Shown piece after piece: positions 42,073-50,797 of a stretch of 64,000 nt of DNA. This stretch comes from Photobacterium rosenbergii (GTDB lineage: Bacteria; Pseudomonadota; Gammaproteobacteria; Enterobacterales; Vibrionaceae), in contig NZ_PYMB01000001.1 of assembly GCF_003026455.1 (NCBI RefSeq), forward strand, positions 620,001-684,000, read 5' to 3'. How positions within the stretch are numbered: the first letter of the stretch is position 1; every line of letters begins with the position of its first letter. Under the pieces are notes generated by a model. The model was not told where the DNA came from and ran no database searches. It saw only the letters and a list, made by a program, of their open reading frames with translations. The translations under genes and the position numbers were made by a program.

Positions 42073-43197
42073 ATGTACGCTATCACAAATATCAATGTTT
42101 TTAACGGTCAAGATACCCTTGAGAACCAAGCCATTATTGTTGCCGGCGATACCATTGAAGCCGTTGTTCCAATGGAAACTGCTAACTTACCAGAGACCGT
42201 TTATGATGGTCAGGGACTGACGGCAACCGCTGGTTTTATTGACCTACAGCTCAATGGCTGTGGTGGCGTGATGCTAAATGTCGATATTTCAAAGCAAACC
42301 CTCGACACAATGAATGAGACCAACATTCAATCGGGTACCACGCAATACCTGCCGACCTTAATTACCAGTAAGCATGAAACAATGTGCCAAGCTGTTGAAC
42401 TGATTTCGGCCATTGAAAGCCATGAAAGCGAAGGCATCATCGGATTGCACCTTGAAGGGCCTTTTATTAGCAAAGAAAAAAAAGGGGCTCATGACGAGAA
42501 TCACATTCGCATCCTCGATGAACTAACGGCTCATTATATGGCAGATAATGCCAAACATATCTCCGTGGTTACGCTTGCACCAGAAAATACCTCTCAAGCT
42601 GTTATCGATATACTCAATGATGCAGGCATCACGGTATCTCTGGGTCACACCAATGCCGACTACCACCAGCTAACAGCGAAAAACCATCTAAAAATGGCAA
42701 CCCATTTGTACAATGCTATGACCCCTCTCGGCTCCCGTGAGCCAGGTACTGTGGGTTACATTTTCGATAAAAAACCCCATGCAGGTATTATCGTCGATGG
42801 TATTCACTCCTCTTACGCTTCTGTGCGTATTGCCCACCAAATACTTGGTGAAAAACTGTTCATGGTTACCGACGCTGTAGCTCCCGCTGGAACAGATATG
42901 AAGGAGTACGATATGGCGGGTACCACGGCATACGTTACAGACGGGAAGTGTCATTACGCCGATGGCACCATTGCCGGCGCAGCCATCACAATGATCGAAG
43001 GTATCAAAAACCTTATCCAGCATGTTGGGCTAAGCCGCGAAGAAGCACTTCGGATGGCGAGCTTATACCCAGCAAAAGCGGCAGGAATTGATGGCCAATA
43101 CGGCCAACTACTGCCCGGCTACAAAGCCAATATCACTCTGCTGAACGATCACAATGAAGTATGCGCGGTATATCAAATGGGCAACAAGCGCCTTTAA
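42073..43197 (+). CDS. nagA: N-acetylglucosamine-6-phosphate deacetylase
   Basis: Cytoplasmic amidohydrolase of 374 residues that deacetylates GlcNAc-6-P during chitin, GlcNAc or peptidoglycan recycling. TAGFIDLQLNGCGGVMLN opens the barrel. The metal ligand Glu is in GLHLEGPFIS, the His ligands in VSLGHTNADY and MATHLYNAMTPLGSREPG, and the catalytic Asp in FMVTDAVAPAGTD. Chitin monomer use is common in Vibrionaceae. I chose the ATG at 42073, which starts the conserved domain; the frame is open back to 41950. No nagB, nagC or nagE gene adjoins it, so it may be a second, unlinked copy. It contains an A8G4 tract at 42476-42487. Confidence 0.92.
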   Translation: MYAITNINVFNGQDTLENQAIIVAGDTIEAVVPMETANLPETVYDGQGLTATAGFIDLQLNGCGGVMLNVDISKQTLDTMNETNIQSGTTQYLPTLITSKHETMCQAVELISAIESHESEGIIGLHLEGPFISKEKKGAHDENHIRILDELTAHYMADNAKHISVVTLAPENTSQAVIDILNDAGITVSLGHTNADYHQLTAKNHLKMATHLYNAMTPLGSREPGTVGYIFDKKPHAGIIVDGIHSSYASVRIAHQILGEKLFMVTDAVAPAGTDMKEYDMAGTTAYVTDGKCHYADGTIAGAAITMIEGIKNLIQHVGLSREEALRMASLYPAKAAGIDGQYGQLLPGYKANITLLNDHNEVCAVYQMGNKRL

Positions 43198-43262
43198 TGG
43201 TAGAGACTTCCTAATGTACACGACTTAATTAGTATTATTCTTCTGCACTTTATTTTCACAAC

Positions 43263-43290
43263 AAGCAGATACCTATCTAGGTATCTGCTT
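43263..43290 (+). terminator. Terminator-like hairpin after nagA
   Basis: AAGCAGATACC and GGTATCTGCTT form a perfect 11-bp stem with a 6-base loop, 66 bases after the nagA stop. It lacks a clear U tract, so it is possibly a factor-dependent end. Confidence 0.6.
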
Positions 43291-43354
43291 GACGTGCTTA
43301 ATCAGCAAATGATACTAATCAAAGGAGTTAATCATTTAAAGATCGCTAACTGCC

Positions 43355-44242
43355 ATGCTAAACACCCAATGGTTACATACCTTTATTACCTTGGTTGAAG
43401 TCGGCCACTTCACGCAGACTGCAGAAAAACTGTTTATGACTCAACCTGGAGTCAGCCAACATATCAAGAAGCTCGAAGAACAAGCCGGCACGCCGCTCAT
43501 CAAACGTATTGGTAAACGATTTGAGCTGACACCTGCAGGACAACAACTTTATCAATATGGTGTTAAACGGCAAGAAGATGAAAGGCAATTGTTGAGCCAA
43601 TTATTAGCAGATGATCCCTTTAGTGGTGAGTGCTACGTGGCTTGTTCAGGATCACTCGCCATGTTCCTTTACCCCCACTTTCTCAGCCATCAGCAAAATT
43701 ACCCTGCTATTAGTATTCATTTAGAGTCGGCACCGAACCACCGTATTATAGAAGGGATCAAGAGTAGCCAATTTGATATAGGTATCATCACTCATTCATT
43801 GGATGATCCGTATTTCGAGCAGACCCAAATAGGACAAGAGGCCCTATGCGTGGTTGTGCCTGCCAACTATCCAGATGAAGATTTAGATAAAGAGTCGCTC
43901 TACTCGTTCGGTTTTATCAACCACCCTGATGGAAAGCATTATCTCCAGCAGGTGCATTTGGCAAATTTCAGTGACAGTCACTTTGATTTCAACAAAATCA
44001 CCAAATCGGGTTACATCAACCAGCTTAATCAAATCCTATTACCTGTTTCAAAAGGACTTGGCTTTACGGTGTTGCCGGAAAAGGCTGTTAGCCAGTTCAG
44101 CTACCAAGATAAGATCAAAACACTCCCGCTACCAAACACGGTTATGCAAGAGCTTTACTTATTGAGAAAACAACACCGTCCTCTTCCTAAGCGATACCAG
44201 CATATTATCGAAACAATTATCCAGTTGTTGAGTCAGGATTAA
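43355..44242 (+). CDS. LysR-family transcriptional regulator
   Basis: Regulator of 295 residues. The N-terminal helix-turn-helix (TFITLVEVGHFTQTAEKLFM, TQPGVSQHIKKLEEQAGTPL) and FELTPAG turn are typical LysR. The effector domain covers about 90-290 (CYVACSGSLAMFLYPHFLSH, FDIGIITHSLDD). It lies 157 bases after nagA on the same strand. LysR regulators usually control a divergent gene, but here the upstream neighbour is codirectional, so the target is unclear. Poor ribosome site. Confidence 0.86.
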   Translation: MLNTQWLHTFITLVEVGHFTQTAEKLFMTQPGVSQHIKKLEEQAGTPLIKRIGKRFELTPAGQQLYQYGVKRQEDERQLLSQLLADDPFSGECYVACSGSLAMFLYPHFLSHQQNYPAISIHLESAPNHRIIEGIKSSQFDIGIITHSLDDPYFEQTQIGQEALCVVVPANYPDEDLDKESLYSFGFINHPDGKHYLQQVHLANFSDSHFDFNKITKSGYINQLNQILLPVSKGLGFTVLPEKAVSQFSYQDKIKTLPLPNTVMQELYLLRKQHRPLPKRYQHIIETIIQLLSQD

Positions 44243-44251
44243 GTCCCCCAT

Positions 44252-44279
44252 AAAAAAATCCTGCTTGAAAAAGCAGGAT
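44252..44279 (-). terminator. Terminator of the 100-residue gene
   Basis: ATCCTGCTT, loop GAAA, AAGCAGGAT. On the minus strand it is followed by seven U, 36 bases after the stop codon. Confidence 0.85.
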
Positions 44280-44315
44280 CAAAAGATAATTGTCACACCC
44301 AATGTAAAGCAGTCG

Positions 44316-44618
44316 CTATAGATCACGCATCAGAATTTCGTATTCTTCCTCTGCAAGTTCGATCAATTTGGCCAGTTCCCTTGCATCGTCACTCGACAAA
44401 GGTAAGTGCCATTGCACATCATCCTTTTGAATCTGGCTTTTACAAACAAGCTCCGTTTTCTTACCTTCAGAATAAAAATAGAGCTGATCAAATTCACCAC
44501 TTAAATGGCTATTTTGCTCTAAGATGTTCACTTCAAGTTCGCCAACTGGACTTACAGTAACATCCGCATGAAGTCTTGACTCTCCAGGTAAAATGAAATG
44601 CCTATGCTCAGCCAACAT
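44316..44618 (-). CDS. Small conserved-looking cytoplasmic protein
   Basis: Protein of 100 residues that I do not recognise. It has a strand-rich first half (SRLHADVTVSPVGELEVNIL) and a C-terminal acidic helix (DDARELAKLIELAEEEYEIL). The start at 44618 is chosen because GGAGG lies 7 bases upstream; the frame opens further at 44699. No signal or membrane segment. Divergent from the threonine aldolase gene. Confidence 0.62.
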   Translation of the reverse strand: MLAEHRHFILPGESRLHADVTVSPVGELEVNILEQNSHLSGEFDQLYFYSEGKKTELVCKSQIQKDDVQWHLPLSSDDARELAKLIELAEEEYEILMRDL

Positions 44619-44931
44619 ATGACAGCCTCCTATCTGACTTACGCCATGATTCTCCCGCTTCAGCAAACTTACAACGTAAGGTGCTGAATAACGCTGCAAA
44701 GCAGCGCTCCCAATCTCGGTTCATCTTAAGTCTAGCTAAACCAGCAAGTGGGAAATGAAAATTCACGAAAGGATAACAATTATTCAATCATTTTTTTGCT
44801 CGGTATCAAATTTTCGCCATCCCAGAAAAATCATGGCATAGATTTCTATTCTCTTTGTTTTGTTTCTGGCAAAGTGTTATATCCCATTTAAATAAGCAAT
44901 GGGCTAAACAGAATAAACCAAGGAAGTAGCC

Positions 44932-45942
44932 ATGATAGATTTTCGTTCTGATACCGTTACCCGCCCGACACAAGCCATGCGCGATGCAATGGCTGCAGCA
45001 CTAGTTGGTGATGACGTGTATGGTGACGATCCTACCGTCAATGAACTAGAACAATGGGCAGCAGAGCGTCATGGTTTTGAGAGTGCTCTATTTTGTAGCT
45101 CGGGCACACAAGCAAACTTACTGTCGCTAATGGCCCACTGTGAGCGCGGTGATGAATACCTATGCGGCCAGCAAGCACACAACTATATGTTTGAAGGTGG
45201 TGGTGCTGCCGTACTTGGCTCTATCCAGCCGCAGCCGATTGAAAACGAAAAGGATGGTACGATTCCTTTTACTAAACTTGCTGCTGCCATTAAGCCGGAT
45301 GATGCACACTTCGCGCGTACCCGACTTCTGAGCCTTGAAAATACCATCAATGGCAAAGTACTCCCTTTGTCATACATGGCTGAAGCAAGGGAGTTCGTAA
45401 ACCAGCATAAACTTAAACTGCACTTAGATGGCGCTCGAGTCTACAATGCTGCGGTTGCATTAGGTGTAGATATTAAAGAAATCAGCCAGTACTTTGACTC
45501 AATGACAGTATGTCTATCTAAAGGATTAGGTGCGCCTATTGGCTCTCTAGTTCTCGGTGACAAAGCCTTTATTTCACGAGTAAGACGCTGGCGTAAAGTA
45601 TTAGGCGGCGGTATGCGTCAGGCAGGTATTTTAGCTGCTGCCGCTAAGATCGCATTGACTGAGCATGTAGATCGGTTAGCGGATGACCATGCTAATGCTA
45701 AAGCGCTAGCTGAAGGCCTTAATCGCGTTCCCGGTTTCAAGGTCAATACTGATGTTGTTCAAACCAACATTGTATTTACCAAAGTGGACTCGGCTATCGA
45801 CCAACAAGCACTGGCTGCAAAGCTAAAAGAAAAAGACATCATCATCACCCCAGGAAATCCAATGCGACTGGTCACCCATATTGATATTACCCGTGACGAC
45901 ATTGATACCTTCCTTAAAGAACTGGAAATAACCCTAGCTTAA
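44932..45942 (+). CDS. ltaE: Low-specificity L-threonine aldolase
   Basis: PLP-dependent enzyme of 336 residues (E. coli LtaE 333) that cleaves threonine and allo-threonine to glycine and acetaldehyde. Hallmarks are the N-terminal [62 protein letters not shown] (Asp that holds the PLP ring nitrogen), and the Schiff-base Lys in [15 protein letters not shown] (near residue 197). AGGAAG lies before the ATG. Single gene ending at a 16-bp-stem terminator. Confidence 0.95.
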   Translation: MIDFRSDTVTRPTQAMRDAMAAALVGDDVYGDDPTVNELEQWAAERHGFESALFCSSGTQANLLSLMAHCERGDEYLCGQQAHNYMFEGGGAAVLGSIQPQPIENEKDGTIPFTKLAAAIKPDDAHFARTRLLSLENTINGKVLPLSYMAEAREFVNQHKLKLHLDGARVYNAAVALGVDIKEISQYFDSMTVCLSKGLGAPIGSLVLGDKAFISRVRRWRKVLGGGMRQAGILAAAAKIALTEHVDRLADDHANAKALAEGLNRVPGFKVNTDVVQTNIVFTKVDSAIDQQALAAKLKEKDIIITPGNPMRLVTHIDITRDDIDTFLKELEITLA

Positions 45943-45971
45943 TTTACCTTCTTTAAACGGCCATAAAACGA

Positions 45972-46006
45972 AAAGGCGCTTAATGTTGATAACATTAAGC
46001 GCCTTT
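45972..46006. terminator. Terminator between ltaE and the outer membrane protein gene
   Basis: AAAGGCGCTTAATGTT and its perfect complement form a 16-bp stem with loop GAT. It is bidirectional with A/T flanks. Confidence 0.92.
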
Positions 46007-46046
46007 ATCTTCACCTAAGTGCCCCACTTATTAAGTGGTGTTAACC

Positions 46047-46700
46047 CTAGAATCGATAGCCAAGGCTGACAGAAGAAATACCATGTTCGACCTTGATATC
46101 ACCGTCATCCATTCTGGTTGGGGCAACTAGCCTCAGGCCCAACTCCCACTTTTTGTAGTTAACGACAGTACCTAGATGCGAGTTAAAGCCAAAGCCAGAT
46201 GAATCAAACTTAATTTGACTGTTGTCTGCATTCTTGAGTTTTCCATCGGCATTCAGGTAATGAACACCTGCGCCAATCTCTACCCGCCAACTCTTACACG
46301 TTGAACAGAGTTTACGATCGCCCCATTGGTAAAACAGCACAGGGGTAAAGCCCACTGAATATCCTTTATAATCGCCACCAGAGAACTGATCGTCATCGTC
46401 GTCATCATAATCTAGGTCAAAGTAACTCGCCGATAGCTCGGTGTGGTAACCCCAGCGGGTAGATTCAGTGAAAAAGTAAGGTGATTGAATAAGGCTAACA
46501 ACGGGCGTAACCGAATTTGATGAGTTAAATGGAATGTCGTTAAACTCACCGTCTTTTGAAATATCAACGTTGCCAGTCGACTTAGCAATACCTAATTTAA
46601 CACTAGGAACCCTGAATAAGTCTTCTAAGTTCATTGCATGGGCAACAGTTCCAGAAAAAAGCGTCAATGCGCCAACAACATAACATCCATATTTTTTCAT
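46047..46700 (-). CDS. Small outer membrane beta-barrel protein of unknown function
   Basis: Secreted protein of 217 residues. A signal peptide (KKYGCYVVGALTLFSGTVAHA) is followed by amphipathic strands and a C-terminal Phe (SSVSLGYRF), the typical Bam-recognised end of an outer membrane barrel. An acidic stretch (DYDDDDDDQF) in a loop could bind Ca2+ or lie on the surface, and two nearby Cys (LCSTCKSW) may form a disulfide. About 8 strands fit the size. AGGA lies before the ATG. The function is unknown. Confidence 0.72.
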   Translation of the reverse strand: MKKYGCYVVGALTLFSGTVAHAMNLEDLFRVPSVKLGIAKSTGNVDISKDGEFNDIPFNSSNSVTPVVSLIQSPYFFTESTRWGYHTELSASYFDLDYDDDDDDQFSGGDYKGYSVGFTPVLFYQWGDRKLCSTCKSWRVEIGAGVHYLNADGKLKNADNSQIKFDSSGFGFNSHLGTVVNYKKWELGLRLVAPTRMDDGDIKVEHGISSVSLGYRF

Positions 46701-46758
46701 GCGCCATTCCTATGACTACTACAGCTTTATATGTCTAGTTAAGCACGACAATTACCCA

Positions 46759-46785
46759 AAAAAAAGCCCAGCATTTGCTGGGCTT
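46759..46785 (-). terminator. Terminator of nhaD
   Basis: AAGCCCAGCA and TGCTGGGCTT form a 10-bp stem with a 2-base loop. On the minus strand it is followed by a long U run, about 110 bases beyond the nhaD stop. Confidence 0.8.
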
Positions 46786-46895
46786 ACATTTCATTATTCT
46801 TTAGTGACGTTCTACACACTTTCTAATTACTAACTTTTGCTTACCCGCGTGAAATTTAGTCAATTTCCATTGTTGGCAATTTATTGATGTGTCAA

Positions 46896-48341
46896 TTAGA
46901 ACAAATGACCGTTCAATAGCAGGTGACATAAAATACTGGCCACATAACCTAATGCGATAACAGGCATCCATTTCAGATGTCCAAAGAAAGTATATTTACC
47001 GTGCGCAGCCCCCATTAGAGCAACACCTGCCGCTGATCCAATCGACAACAAGCTACCACCGACACCCGCAGTCAAAGTCACCAAGAGCCAGTTCCCCAAA
47101 GACAGTTCAGGTTGCATCGTCAAAACAGCAAACATCACAGGTATATTATCGACAATCGCTGATAATATACCGACCATCACATTGGCCCACACCGGGTTCC
47201 ATTGAGAATACATCACCTCAGAAACCAAGCCGAGGTAGCCTAATAGACTCAAGCCACCCACGCACATCACCACACCGTAGAAAAACAATAATGTATCCCA
47301 CTCGGCATGTGATACCCGCTTAAAGACATCAAATGGCACCACTGAGCCAATACGTTTCAAGGCCTCTTCATCGTTATTCGCTATCGCCAATGCTGTTTTC
47401 TTTTCTAGCGAACGTGGCAGGGTTTTCCGAAGATAGAAACCAAAGAACTGTAAGTAGGCCAAGCCCATCATCATGCCAATAACCGGAGGGAAATGGACCC
47501 AAGCATGGAAACTGACAGCCGTTGCAATGGTCATGATAAAGAGGAATACAATACGTCTTGCACCACGCTTCAATTCGACATGTTCACTGGTTGTATTCGG
47601 CTTTGTCTTAGGTACAAAGAACGACATGATAAGTGCAGGGATCAGGTAATTCACCAGAGATGGAACAAACAAGTCGAGGAACTGGGTAAATGTTACCAAA
47701 CCGGCTTGCCACACCATTAAGGTCGTAATATCACCAAAAGGACTGAATGCCCCACCAGCATTAGCGGCTACAACAATATTAATGCAGGCGATATTGATAA
47801 AGCGAAGATTACTCCCCCCCACTTTCATAACGACTGCACACATCAGCAGTGCTGTCGTCAAGTTATCGGCGATAGGTGAAATAACAAAAGATAATAAACC
47901 GGTAAGCCAAAACAAACTTCTAAAATTAAACCCTTTGCTTACCATCCAGGCCTGCAAAGAATCAAACAACCGGCGTTCTTCCATCGCACTGATGTATGTC
48001 ATCGCGACTAACAAAAACAACAATAGCTCTGCATATTCCAATAAATTATGTTCTAGTGCCGATTTCGCTAGCTCTATTTGGCCTTGTTGCTGGAAAACGA
48101 AGCCAATCATTAACCAAATAATACCTGCCGCCAACAGCACCGGCTTCGACTTTCTCAATTGTAGATACTCTTCACCCATGACTAAGCAATAGGCAAGACC
48201 AAAAATGACCAGTGAGGCATAACCGACTGTTGATTGGGTAAGGTCTGTACCCGGAACCACTGCTAAAGCACTGCTTGATGCCATCAGGGCTGCAGCAATG
48301 CCCCCGAAAAACATGCTTCCTCGTAACAGTTTCATTCGCAA
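46896..48341 (-). CDS. nhaD: Na+/H+ antiporter NhaD
   Basis: Inner membrane sodium/proton antiporter of 481 residues, important for salt and alkali tolerance in marine bacteria. A cleavable-looking N-terminal helix precedes about 12 membrane segments. NhaD motifs include LLFLLVAMTYISAMEERRLFD, PIADNLTTALLMCAVV, NAGGAFSPFGDITTLMVWQAG (ion-binding region), and SAIVDNIPVMFAVLTMQPEL with GSLLSIGSAAGVALMG. The order matches the ArsB/NhaD superfamily. It is monocistronic, with no regulator adjacent. Confidence 0.93.
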   Translation of the reverse strand: MRMKLLRGSMFFGGIAAALMASSSALAVVPGTDLTQSTVGYASLVIFGLAYCLVMGEEYLQLRKSKPVLLAAGIIWLMIGFVFQQQGQIELAKSALEHNLLEYAELLLFLLVAMTYISAMEERRLFDSLQAWMVSKGFNFRSLFWLTGLLSFVISPIADNLTTALLMCAVVMKVGGSNLRFINIACINIVVAANAGGAFSPFGDITTLMVWQAGLVTFTQFLDLFVPSLVNYLIPALIMSFFVPKTKPNTTSEHVELKRGARRIVFLFIMTIATAVSFHAWVHFPPVIGMMMGLAYLQFFGFYLRKTLPRSLEKKTALAIANNDEEALKRIGSVVPFDVFKRVSHAEWDTLLFFYGVVMCVGGLSLLGYLGLVSEVMYSQWNPVWANVMVGILSAIVDNIPVMFAVLTMQPELSLGNWLLVTLTAGVGGSLLSIGSAAGVALMGAAHGKYTFFGHLKWMPVIALGYVASILCHLLLNGHLF

Positions 48342-48587
48342 CTCAACTCCCTGAGTGATTTATCTAGCGATAGTCTACACATTCCTTGAAGACATTTACG
48401 TGAACCAATCCAATATGTTAGCAAATATTACAACAGACAATTAACATCAAAAGAACATGCGTAAATTGAGTTATTTGTCAGTATTATTTTGCATGCACTC
48501 CATCACATTTTCTTGCTACCACCATTGCTTTTAACCATTTTGACTAAATTAGTAGAGATGTATTGGAAGGAAATAGGATTCGATCAG

Positions 48588-49076
48588 ATGAATGACATTG
48601 AGAACAAACACAACGTTGATTGTTGGTTGAAAAGCGTCAGCAAACTAGATTTAAAATTAAAGAGTGATATTAACCCAGCAATCCAGCTACTCAATGGCGC
48701 ACCACAAGTGATCTTTGGTCCTGTCATTACCGAAAGTCAAAACGAGGACATTGCCTATTGGCTAGAACTCTGCCAACAACTAGTGAACTTCTACCAAAAT
48801 AACGGTGATTATGAGCTTGCTTTTCGTTACAAACAGTTTTGTTACAGCAAACTACAGGCACTGGCGATAGCGCCGCAACAGGATGAGGCAATCAAGCGAT
48901 GGTGCATTAAAAAGCTCGAAATAATGATCATCAACATGCTGGAATACTGCCAACAACAACCAACGGTAGTTTGGCAAAATGAAAGTCAGCAACTCATCGA
49001 TGCCCATGTTCATTATATGCAGTCAATGAACCACCAAAATTTATCGTTAGGTTCGGTCTTCGTAGCGCCACAATGA
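48588..49076 (+). CDS. Hypothetical helical cytoplasmic protein
   Basis: Protein of 162 residues that I do not recognise. It appears all-helical with many Gln, Tyr and Trp (YWLELCQQLVNFYQNNGDYE, FRYKQFCYSKLQALAIAPQQ), a pattern that recalls tetratricopeptide-like repeats without matching one. The ATG at 48588 has AGGA 9 bases upstream; in-frame ATGs at 48558 and 48489 are alternatives. The upstream segment has a hydrophobic leader if translation starts at 48489, which is less likely. Divergent from nhaD and 163 bases before the carboxypeptidase. Confidence 0.5.
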   Translation: MNDIENKHNVDCWLKSVSKLDLKLKSDINPAIQLLNGAPQVIFGPVITESQNEDIAYWLELCQQLVNFYQNNGDYELAFRYKQFCYSKLQALAIAPQQDEAIKRWCIKKLEIMIINMLEYCQQQPTVVWQNESQQLIDAHVHYMQSMNHQNLSLGSVFVAPQ

Positions 49077-49239
49077 TCTTTTCATACCCTAATATATTGT
49101 TATAAAAAATATTTATATTAATCTCAGCCATGAGACACCTAGTGAATTATCTCGCGCATTTAGCATCAAATTTATTCTTGTCTGTATTTTTTTACTATGC
49201 TGAAAAGTGCAACGATGCAGCAAACACGGGGTTATTCCA

Positions 49240-50454
49240 ATGACATTTCCAACCTTAGCGAAAGCTTGCCGTAGACTGGCAATAAGTGCTTTTTCGTTGG
49301 TGATCGCTACTCACAGTTATGCAGATTACCTGCCTACACCACCCGAAGTTGCCGCCCAGTCTTGGGTTTTGATGAGCTACGACACTGGACAGGTCATTGT
49401 TGGTGAAAACATCAATGCGCCCCATGCGCCTGCCAGTCTAGTGAAAATTATGACCAGCTATGTGGTTGGAAAAGAGATTCAATCTGGCCATATCACGGCA
49501 GAAGATATGGTGGTGATCAGCGAAAATGCTTGGGGTAAAAAGTTCCCCGGTTCATCTAAAATGTTTCTCAACGTAGGCGATCAGGTCACGGTCGATGATC
49601 TCAATCGGGGCGTCATTATCTCGTCAGGCAATGATGCAACGGTTGCCCTCGCCGAACATGTAGCAGGTCACCAGTCTGCATTCATTGAAATGATGAACAA
49701 GTATGCTGATACAGTTGGCATGCAGGACACTTATTTTACCAACCCCCATGGGCTTGATTCAGCAGACCAACAGACTACAGCCTATGATATGGCACTGCTG
49801 ACAAAAGCATTAATTGCTGATTTGCCTGATATGTACCCGCTATTCAAAGAAAAGTCCTTTACCTTTGGCAAAATTAAGCAAGGTAATCGAAATGCCCTGT
49901 TATGGGATACCACGATCAATGTAGATGGGGTAAAAACCGGCTATACCAAACAAGCGGGTTATAGCCTTGTCTCTTCAGCAGAGCAAAATGGCCAGCGTTT
50001 GATTGCAGTTGTACTTGGAACAAAAAGCGCCAATGTTCGCCGCACTGAAAGCAAAAAGCTGTTAACTTGGGGATTTCGTTTCTATCAAGATATCGATCCA
50101 AACTTTAGTAGTAATGAACTCGTTCCTTTACGCGTTTGGTACGGCAGTCCATCCACGATAGATGTTGAAGTTGCCTCGGGTGGCAAAGTCACTATTCCCC
50201 GTAGGCAAAGAAAGAACGTTGAATATAGCATTCATTACGAAAACCTTGAGGCGCCAATCACTCAGGGGCAAGAAGTCGGTAAGGTCGTGTGGTATATACA
50301 AGACGAAGTTATCGCAGAGCAACCCTTACTTTCAAAGGGAGCGGTTGAAGAAGCACCGTGGTACAAGTCGATGTTTGATGTTGTTTGGCGACCTATCAAT
50401 CAATGGTTCAGTGACCAAAATGAAGCATTAAAAGCCTCGGTAAATCAAACCTAG
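49240..50454 (+). CDS. dacA: D-alanyl-D-alanine carboxypeptidase (PBP5/6, DacA family)
   Basis: Periplasmic penicillin-binding enzyme of 404 residues that removes terminal D-Ala from peptidoglycan. A signal peptide (LAISAFSLVIATHSYA) is followed by the active-site motifs SLVK (nucleophile Ser near 66), SGN (near 128) and KTG (near 230). After the catalytic domain comes a beta domain and a C-terminal amphipathic helix (WRPINQWFSDQNEALK) for membrane attachment. The start at 49240 has GGGG 8 bases upstream; the frame opens at 49207. The dacA name reflects the family; paralogues are common. Confidence 0.92.
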   Translation: MTFPTLAKACRRLAISAFSLVIATHSYADYLPTPPEVAAQSWVLMSYDTGQVIVGENINAPHAPASLVKIMTSYVVGKEIQSGHITAEDMVVISENAWGKKFPGSSKMFLNVGDQVTVDDLNRGVIISSGNDATVALAEHVAGHQSAFIEMMNKYADTVGMQDTYFTNPHGLDSADQQTTAYDMALLTKALIADLPDMYPLFKEKSFTFGKIKQGNRNALLWDTTINVDGVKTGYTKQAGYSLVSSAEQNGQRLIAVVLGTKSANVRRTESKKLLTWGFRFYQDIDPNFSSNELVPLRVWYGSPSTIDVEVASGGKVTIPRRQRKNVEYSIHYENLEAPITQGQEVGKVVWYIQDEVIAEQPLLSKGAVEEAPWYKSMFDVVWRPINQWFSDQNEALKASVNQT

Positions 50455-50476
50455 ATCGATGAATGAATTACTGAAT

Positions 50477-50513
50477 AAACAGAGAACAAGCTCCGGCCTG
50501 TTCTCTGTTTTTT
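50477..50513. terminator. Terminator of dacA, usable in both directions
   Basis: AAACAGAGAACA and TGTTCTCTGTTT form a 12-bp stem with a 10-base GC-rich loop, then TTT. It lies 22 bases after the dacA stop and just before the converging microprotein gene. Confidence 0.88.
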
Positions 50514-50521
50514 AATTCGGT

Positions 50522-50644
50522 TTACTCATATTCATCTTCAAGATCTTCAGATTCAAACCAGTCATCGAATTCTATCTCATCCTGATTCTCGTCCCACAGA
50601 TCGTGTTCGTTAAGCTCAATATCATTCGGATCAAACTCAAACAT
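50522..50644 (-). CDS. Acidic microprotein of 40 residues
   Basis: A short ORF of 40 codons. It begins MFEFDPNDIELNEHDLWDEN and ends in an Asp/Glu-rich tail (DDWFESEDLEDEYE). Over a third of residues are Asp or Glu, with almost no basic residues. A GGAG ribosome site lies 7 bases before the ATG, and a bidirectional terminator sits just beyond the stop, which together support a real gene. The function is unknown. It is convergent with dacA and lies downstream of sgrR on the same strand, 153 bases after its stop. Confidence 0.65.
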   Translation of the reverse strand: MFEFDPNDIELNEHDLWDENQDEIEFDDWFESEDLEDEYE

Positions 50645-50797
50645 TGTGACTCTCCATGCTAGTAATAACTATACCGTGCCACTTAATGCCGGAACATAAG
50701 TGACAAGGCATGGCTATTTTGTAATCAGTCAGGATGTCAGAACGATGAATAAAAAGTGTTAGATATATTAAGATTCAACAGAGAGATAAATACCTGA

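Noticed and set aside
42476-42487. A8G4 tract in nagA as a programmed frameshift site
   Set aside because: The frame continues as a normal full-length deacetylase through the tract, and neither shifted frame gives a meaningful product.
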